From Leptolyngbyaceae cyanobacterium M33_DOE_097 (GTDB taxonomy: Bacteria; Cyanobacteriota; Cyanobacteriia; Leptolyngbyales; Leptolyngbyaceae): a DNA stretch of 38,033 bases. Within the stretch, counting starts at the first letter, position 1; the number at the start of each line of letters is the position of its first letter. The position numbers and the translations under genes were made by a program. Positions 35,055 through 38,033 of this stretch are shown here, piece by piece. The stretch covers positions 1 through 38,033 of the forward strand of contig DVDV01000070.1 of assembly GCA_015296075.1 (NCBI GenBank). The letters run 5' to 3'. The notes beneath the pieces were generated by a model. It saw nothing but the letters and a program-made list of their open reading frames with translations, was not told the origin of the DNA and did no database searches.

Positions 35055-36341
35055 ATGATCTATGAAGTCTTTATGCCTGCGTTGAGTTCAACGATGACCG
35101 AGGGAAAAATTGTTTCCTGGGTTAAGTCACCGGGGGATAGAGTCGAAAAAGGCGAAACCGTTGTGGTGGTTGAGTCTGACAAAGCTGATATGGATGTGGA
35201 ATCCTTTTACGAGGGTTACTTAGCCACCATCATTGTTCCTGCGGGAGAATCTATCGGGGTTGGTGAGGCGATCGCGTTGATTGCTGAGACTGAAGCTGAG
35301 ATTGCAGAGGCGGAAACTCAAACCCAAACCAAATCAGCCGAAGCTCCGGCAGCGGCAGCGGCGGCTGTGAATGCTCCGGTTGCAGTGGCGGAAGCACCCG
35401 CTGTTGCTCAAAACGGTAGCGGACGTTCTGGCAATGGCCGAGTCGTTGTTTCTCCTCGTGCGCGTAAGCTTGCGAAAGAGTATAAAGTCGATCTGGCAAC
35501 CGTAAAAGGCACAGGTCCACACGGGCGCATCACGGCTGAAGATATTGAAGCGGCGGCGGGTAAAGCTCCTGCGGCTCCCGCTCCAGTGGTAGCTGCTACT
35601 ACGGCAACAGCCCCCGCACCTGCACCTCGGCCATCGGCACCACCAGCGCCTCCCGTACCCGTTGCGCCTGGGCAGCAGGTTCCTCTCACAACGCTGCAAA
35701 ACGCTGTTGTGCGCAACATGATGGTCAGTTTAGAAGTGCCAACCTTCCATGTTGGTTACACCATCACAACTGACGCGCTTGATCAGCTTTACAAGCAAAT
35801 CAAGTCAAAAGGGGTGACTATGACGGCATTGTTAGCCAAAGCGGTTGCAATGACGCTGAAAAAGCATCCGCTGCTTAACGCGAGCTTTGCGAACAATGCT
35901 ATCAACTACCCAGCCGAAATCAATGTCGCTGTCGCGGTTGCAATGGATGACGGTGGGTTAATTACCCCTGTCTTACGTCGTGCAGACCAAGTTGATATTT
36001 ATTCTCTATCGCGCAACTGGAAAGATCTCGTTGACCGCGCTCGAGCCAAGCAACTTCAGCCAGAAGAATACAACACTGGCACGTTTGCTGTCTCTAACCT
36101 GGGCATGTTTGGCGTTGATCGATTTGATGCAATTTTGCCCCCTGGCATGGGTTCAATTTTGGCGATCGGGGCATCAAACCCTACTGTTGTTGCAACAGCT
36201 GACGGCATGTTAGGAGTGAAGCGTCAAATGCAGGTCAACATCACCTGTGATCATCGGGTTATCTATGGTGCTCACGCGGCTGCCTTCTTGAAGGATCTGG
36301 CAGCTCTGATTGAGAAAGATGCCGCTTCTCTCACGCTCTAA
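35055..36341 (+). CDS. pdhC: Pyruvate dehydrogenase E2 (dihydrolipoamide acetyltransferase)
   Basis: E2 transfers the acetyl group from lipoate to CoA in the pyruvate dehydrogenase complex. The 428 residues show one lipoyl domain (ESDKADMDVES, lipoyl Lys43), an Ala/Pro-rich linker, a peripheral subunit-binding domain (VVSPRARKLAKEYKVDL to HGRITAEDIEAA, ~131-170), a second Ala/Pro linker, and the catalytic domain. The active-site His400 is in DHRVIYGAHAA; the canonical HxxxDG reads HRVIYG here, as in plastid and cyanobacterial E2s, which usually continue GAD where this protein has GAH. ATG 35055 follows GGGAG at ~35040 and starts the lipoyl domain exactly; a longer frame from 34962 lacks support. 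No E1 or E3 genes are adjacent. Confidence 0.93.
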   Translation: MIYEVFMPALSSTMTEGKIVSWVKSPGDRVEKGETVVVVESDKADMDVESFYEGYLATIIVPAGESIGVGEAIALIAETEAEIAEAETQTQTKSAEAPAAAAAAVNAPVAVAEAPAVAQNGSGRSGNGRVVVSPRARKLAKEYKVDLATVKGTGPHGRITAEDIEAAAGKAPAAPAPVVAATTATAPAPAPRPSAPPAPPVPVAPGQQVPLTTLQNAVVRNMMVSLEVPTFHVGYTITTDALDQLYKQIKSKGVTMTALLAKAVAMTLKKHPLLNASFANNAINYPAEINVAVAVAMDDGGLITPVLRRADQVDIYSLSRNWKDLVDRARAKQLQPEEYNTGTFAVSNLGMFGVDRFDAILPPGMGSILAIGASNPTVVATADGMLGVKRQMQVNITCDHRVIYGAHAAAFLKDLAALIEKDAASLTL

Positions 36342-36403
36342 TCAGCCAGCCTCAGAGATATAAGCTGTCGCCAGTTGGTTTAGGCCATTGAAAATAAAAG
36401 GGA

Positions 36404-36443
36404 GTGCGGGGGCGCACCCCCAGCCAGGGACGGAACCCCGCCC
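36404..36443. repeat. GC-rich palindromic repeat
   Basis: GGGGG-CGCA-CCCCC (36408-36421), overlapping GTGCG-GGGG-CGCAC (36404-36417), is followed by a second short GGG/CCC stretch up to about 36443. The sequence looks like a dispersed intergenic repeat of cyanobacteria, but no other copy is in the window to confirm it. Confidence 0.35.
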
Positions 36444-36473
36444 TAACCTAGATGACTACCGCTATAAATCACA

Positions 36474-36507
36474 AAAAAGGACCTAGCATCGCTAAGTCCT
36501 TTTTTTG
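36474..36507 (+). terminator. Rho-independent terminator of the E2 gene
   Basis: AAAGGAC (36476-36482), TAGC (36484-36487), an ATC loop, GCTA (36491-36494) and GTCCTTT (36496-36502) form a stem with one C-A mismatch, ending in a run of eight T. The A-run on the left side makes it suitable for both strands, so it may also end the convergent fasciclin transcript. Confidence 0.85.
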
Positions 36508-36555
36508 CTATCAGTCTAAAACGATAGATACACCGGGGTTGAGCCGCTGGACCAA

Positions 36556-36599
36556 CCTTCTCACAGGGAGGTGAAACACAAATCTTCACCTTCAGAAGG
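36556..36599. other. Nested inverted repeat downstream of the fasciclin gene
   Basis: CCTTCT (36556-36561) with AGAAGG (36594-36599), and inside it AGGTGAA (36569-36575) with TTCACCT (36585-36591), form a long interrupted hairpin in the 3' region of the minus-strand gene. No T-run follows on either strand. The rest of the gap 36508-36695 shows no gene or RNA that I can identify. Confidence 0.4.
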
Positions 36600-36695
36600 G
36601 AGCGGAGACGGCATTGCCAAACAAAGGAATCACCCGATCGCTCAGTTTTTCCATCTCAACGCCCTGTCAAAGCTGAGAGATTTGACGATACGGCG

Positions 36696-37907
36696 TTAGC
36701 GGATCAACGTACCGCCAGGGCCAGACAGAGACAGAGAGTTATTGCTTGGCAACAAAATTCGATCTACGGCGTGAATCATACCATTGCTGACCTGAATGCC
36801 AGGTTGCACGACAGAAACGCCGCTTACAGCATCTGCTGGCACATTCCCTTCAAGAATGTGATTGCTGATAATTTCCTTCAACAGCTGACGGTTTTCAGGT
36901 TGCACCAATTGCTTAATCGCACCGGGAGGCAGAGCTGCCAAAACCTGGTCAGTCGGTGCAAGCACCGTGTAATTGCCGCTAGAGAGCTTGGCACTTAGCG
37001 CACCATTGTCATCAGCAACCCGCAATAGGGCATTAAACAGTTCAAACGAAGGACTTTCGCGAATTGCTTCCTCTAGATTGCGATTGCCCATAGCCGTTGT
37101 CATGCCATCCATCATTGAAGAGGAGTTGCGATCGTCAGGAGCCTGAGGCTGTTGATTTTCAGGTTGCATGACATCCGAAGGTTCCTGACGGGGAGCCGTT
37201 GTGCCATCCATGGAACCAGGCACCTGGTTTTGCTGTTGTTGAGGTGTCACGCTGTTGCCATCAACGTTATTGATCGGTGCAGGAATTCGTCCAGCCGGTG
37301 TTGGATATTGAGTTGAACCACCGGGTGCGGCGTTGGGGGCTGCATCTGCTCCCTGACGTGGATTATTGAGATCGCGCCGATTCGGTGAAGTGTTTTGATT
37401 GCGGTTAGGCGAGGTGTTGTTTAAGTCATTATTCACACCATCAGGACCCGTTGGGTCTGTGGGTGTGGAGTCCACGCTATCCTGCCTTGGAGCCGTAGTA
37501 TCCAGGTTGTTCGGCTGATTGTCGCTCGACTCTCTGACACCAGGAGTGGTTTGACGAGTGCTGGGGGTATTGTTTGGCAGGTCAGTGCGGTTTGGATCCT
37601 TCACTGTATTGTTCCGCGTTGGAGCAGTGGTTCGCTGATCCACATCACCTGACTCTTGACTTAAAGAATCAGCCCGATTTGTTTCTGCTGTAGGTGTGAG
37701 CTGCGGCTGGACAGGAACATCTTGCGCACCTTCAGGCACAAATTCAGATGGAGCAACCGAGGTAGGTGCCCGACGATCTGAAGCGGCATCTGTTTGAACC
37801 TGAGAAGAGGTGGATTCCGCGATCGCAGTTAAACCAGCACCGAAGATAAAGCTGCTCGCTGCCACCAAACTTGTCAAAAGAGTAAGGGAAAACTCAGCAA
37901 TTCTCAT
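36696..37907 (-). CDS. Secreted fasciclin (FAS1) domain protein
   Basis: The 403-residue protein has a signal peptide (cleavage likely after AIA, residue ~30), then ~240 residues of low complexity rich in Asn, Pro, Thr, Asp and Gln, and one FAS1 domain at ~275-395. FAS1 landmarks are NYTVLAPTDQVLAALP (first conserved block), IISNHILEG (with the YH-like motif) and GMIHAVDRILLP (second block). FAS1 domains mediate adhesion to cell surfaces or matrix, so I infer a cell-surface or periplasmic adhesin with a long flexible stalk. No anchor is visible at the C-terminus. A Fur-family palindrome lies 112 bp upstream of the start. Confidence 0.88.
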   Translation of the reverse strand: MRIAEFSLTLLTSLVAASSFIFGAGLTAIAESTSSQVQTDAASDRRAPTSVAPSEFVPEGAQDVPVQPQLTPTAETNRADSLSQESGDVDQRTTAPTRNNTVKDPNRTDLPNNTPSTRQTTPGVRESSDNQPNNLDTTAPRQDSVDSTPTDPTGPDGVNNDLNNTSPNRNQNTSPNRRDLNNPRQGADAAPNAAPGGSTQYPTPAGRIPAPINNVDGNSVTPQQQQNQVPGSMDGTTAPRQEPSDVMQPENQQPQAPDDRNSSSMMDGMTTAMGNRNLEEAIRESPSFELFNALLRVADDNGALSAKLSSGNYTVLAPTDQVLAALPPGAIKQLVQPENRQLLKEIISNHILEGNVPADAVSGVSVVQPGIQVSNGMIHAVDRILLPSNNSLSLSGPGGTLIR

Positions 37908-38018
37908 TTTGAAACATTTGTACTGAAGTCAGAGCCTCTAAAGGCTTGTGCGCTCAATTTTATGAACGGCAGAATGGGTATTCCAGCCATTGATAGCTGT
38001 TCAAAATGAATATTTTTG

Positions 38019-38033
38019 TGAGAATTATTCTCA
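38019..38033. promoter_or_regulatory. Perfect Fur-family palindrome at the right edge
   Basis: TGAGAATTATTCTCA is a perfect 7-1-7 inverted repeat of the TGAGAAT-N-ATTCTCA type used by Fur-family metal regulators (Fur, Zur, PerR share this 7-1-7 plan). It lies 112 bp upstream of the fasciclin gene and at the very end of the window, so it may serve that gene, a divergent gene beyond the edge, or both. Confidence 0.55.

Noticed and set aside
36595-36654. 19-codon minus-strand frame downstream of the fasciclin gene (ATG at 36654)
   Set aside because: Very short, weak ribosome-binding site, and no conservation evidence.

Overview
The window is chromosomal DNA from a cyanobacterium, most likely a filamentous, Leptolyngbya-like one; no species can be named from the sequence. 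The reasons are frequent HIP1 octamers (GCGATCGC) inside and between genes, a cyanobacterial/plastid-type pyruvate dehydrogenase E2, a zinc-finger-like Ser/Thr kinase with C-terminal pentapeptide repeats (SpkB type), a gpmI-secG pair, a CSP41-like SDR protein and several families seen mainly in cyanobacteria (PRC-barrel partner of smc, F420-ligase-like membrane protein, YlqD).

Layout. Positions 1-1870 carry the tail of an IS630-family transposase followed at once by a membrane protein gene that seems to have lost its 5' end. Positions 1883-8061 are on the minus strand: a SET-domain protein, a PRC-barrel protein directly downstream of smc, and a small lipoprotein. Positions 8198-11091 are a tight plus-strand run (unknown protein, CSP41-like protein, F420-ligase-like protein). 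Two small membrane proteins and a gene-poor, hairpin-rich stretch of about 630 bp lead to the gpmI-secG-metalloprotease operon (12669-15382). A minus-strand secreted protein of unknown function, a repeat-bearing gap with a Fur-like operator, smpB, an M48 protease and a lone sugar-ABC permease follow. A GT-C glycosyltransferase fused to TPRs (19775-22624) runs tail to tail with a kinase-methyltransferase operon.

Positions 25593-28353 hold pheT and a YciI protein. Positions 28667-32103 are a small surface-polysaccharide module: a Wzt-like ABC ATPase with carbohydrate-binding domain, an APS kinase (makes PAPS) and a PAPS-dependent sulfotransferase with a long Gln-rich coiled coil. Together they suggest making and exporting a sulfated glycan, although the membrane permease and glycosyltransferases are not next to them. 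The window closes with an acyl-ACP/acyl-CoA synthetase and a YlqD protein, the pyruvate dehydrogenase E2 gene, and a secreted fasciclin-domain protein whose upstream region ends in a perfect 15-bp Fur-family palindrome.

No rRNA, tRNA, CRISPR array, prophage or complete insertion sequence was recognised. Most of the window is housekeeping. The parts most worth a second look are the sulfation/export module, the two Fur-like operators, the GAAC-N4-GTTC palindrome upstream of smc, the smc/PRC-barrel pairing, and the competing-hairpin RNA candidate near 12.1 kb.
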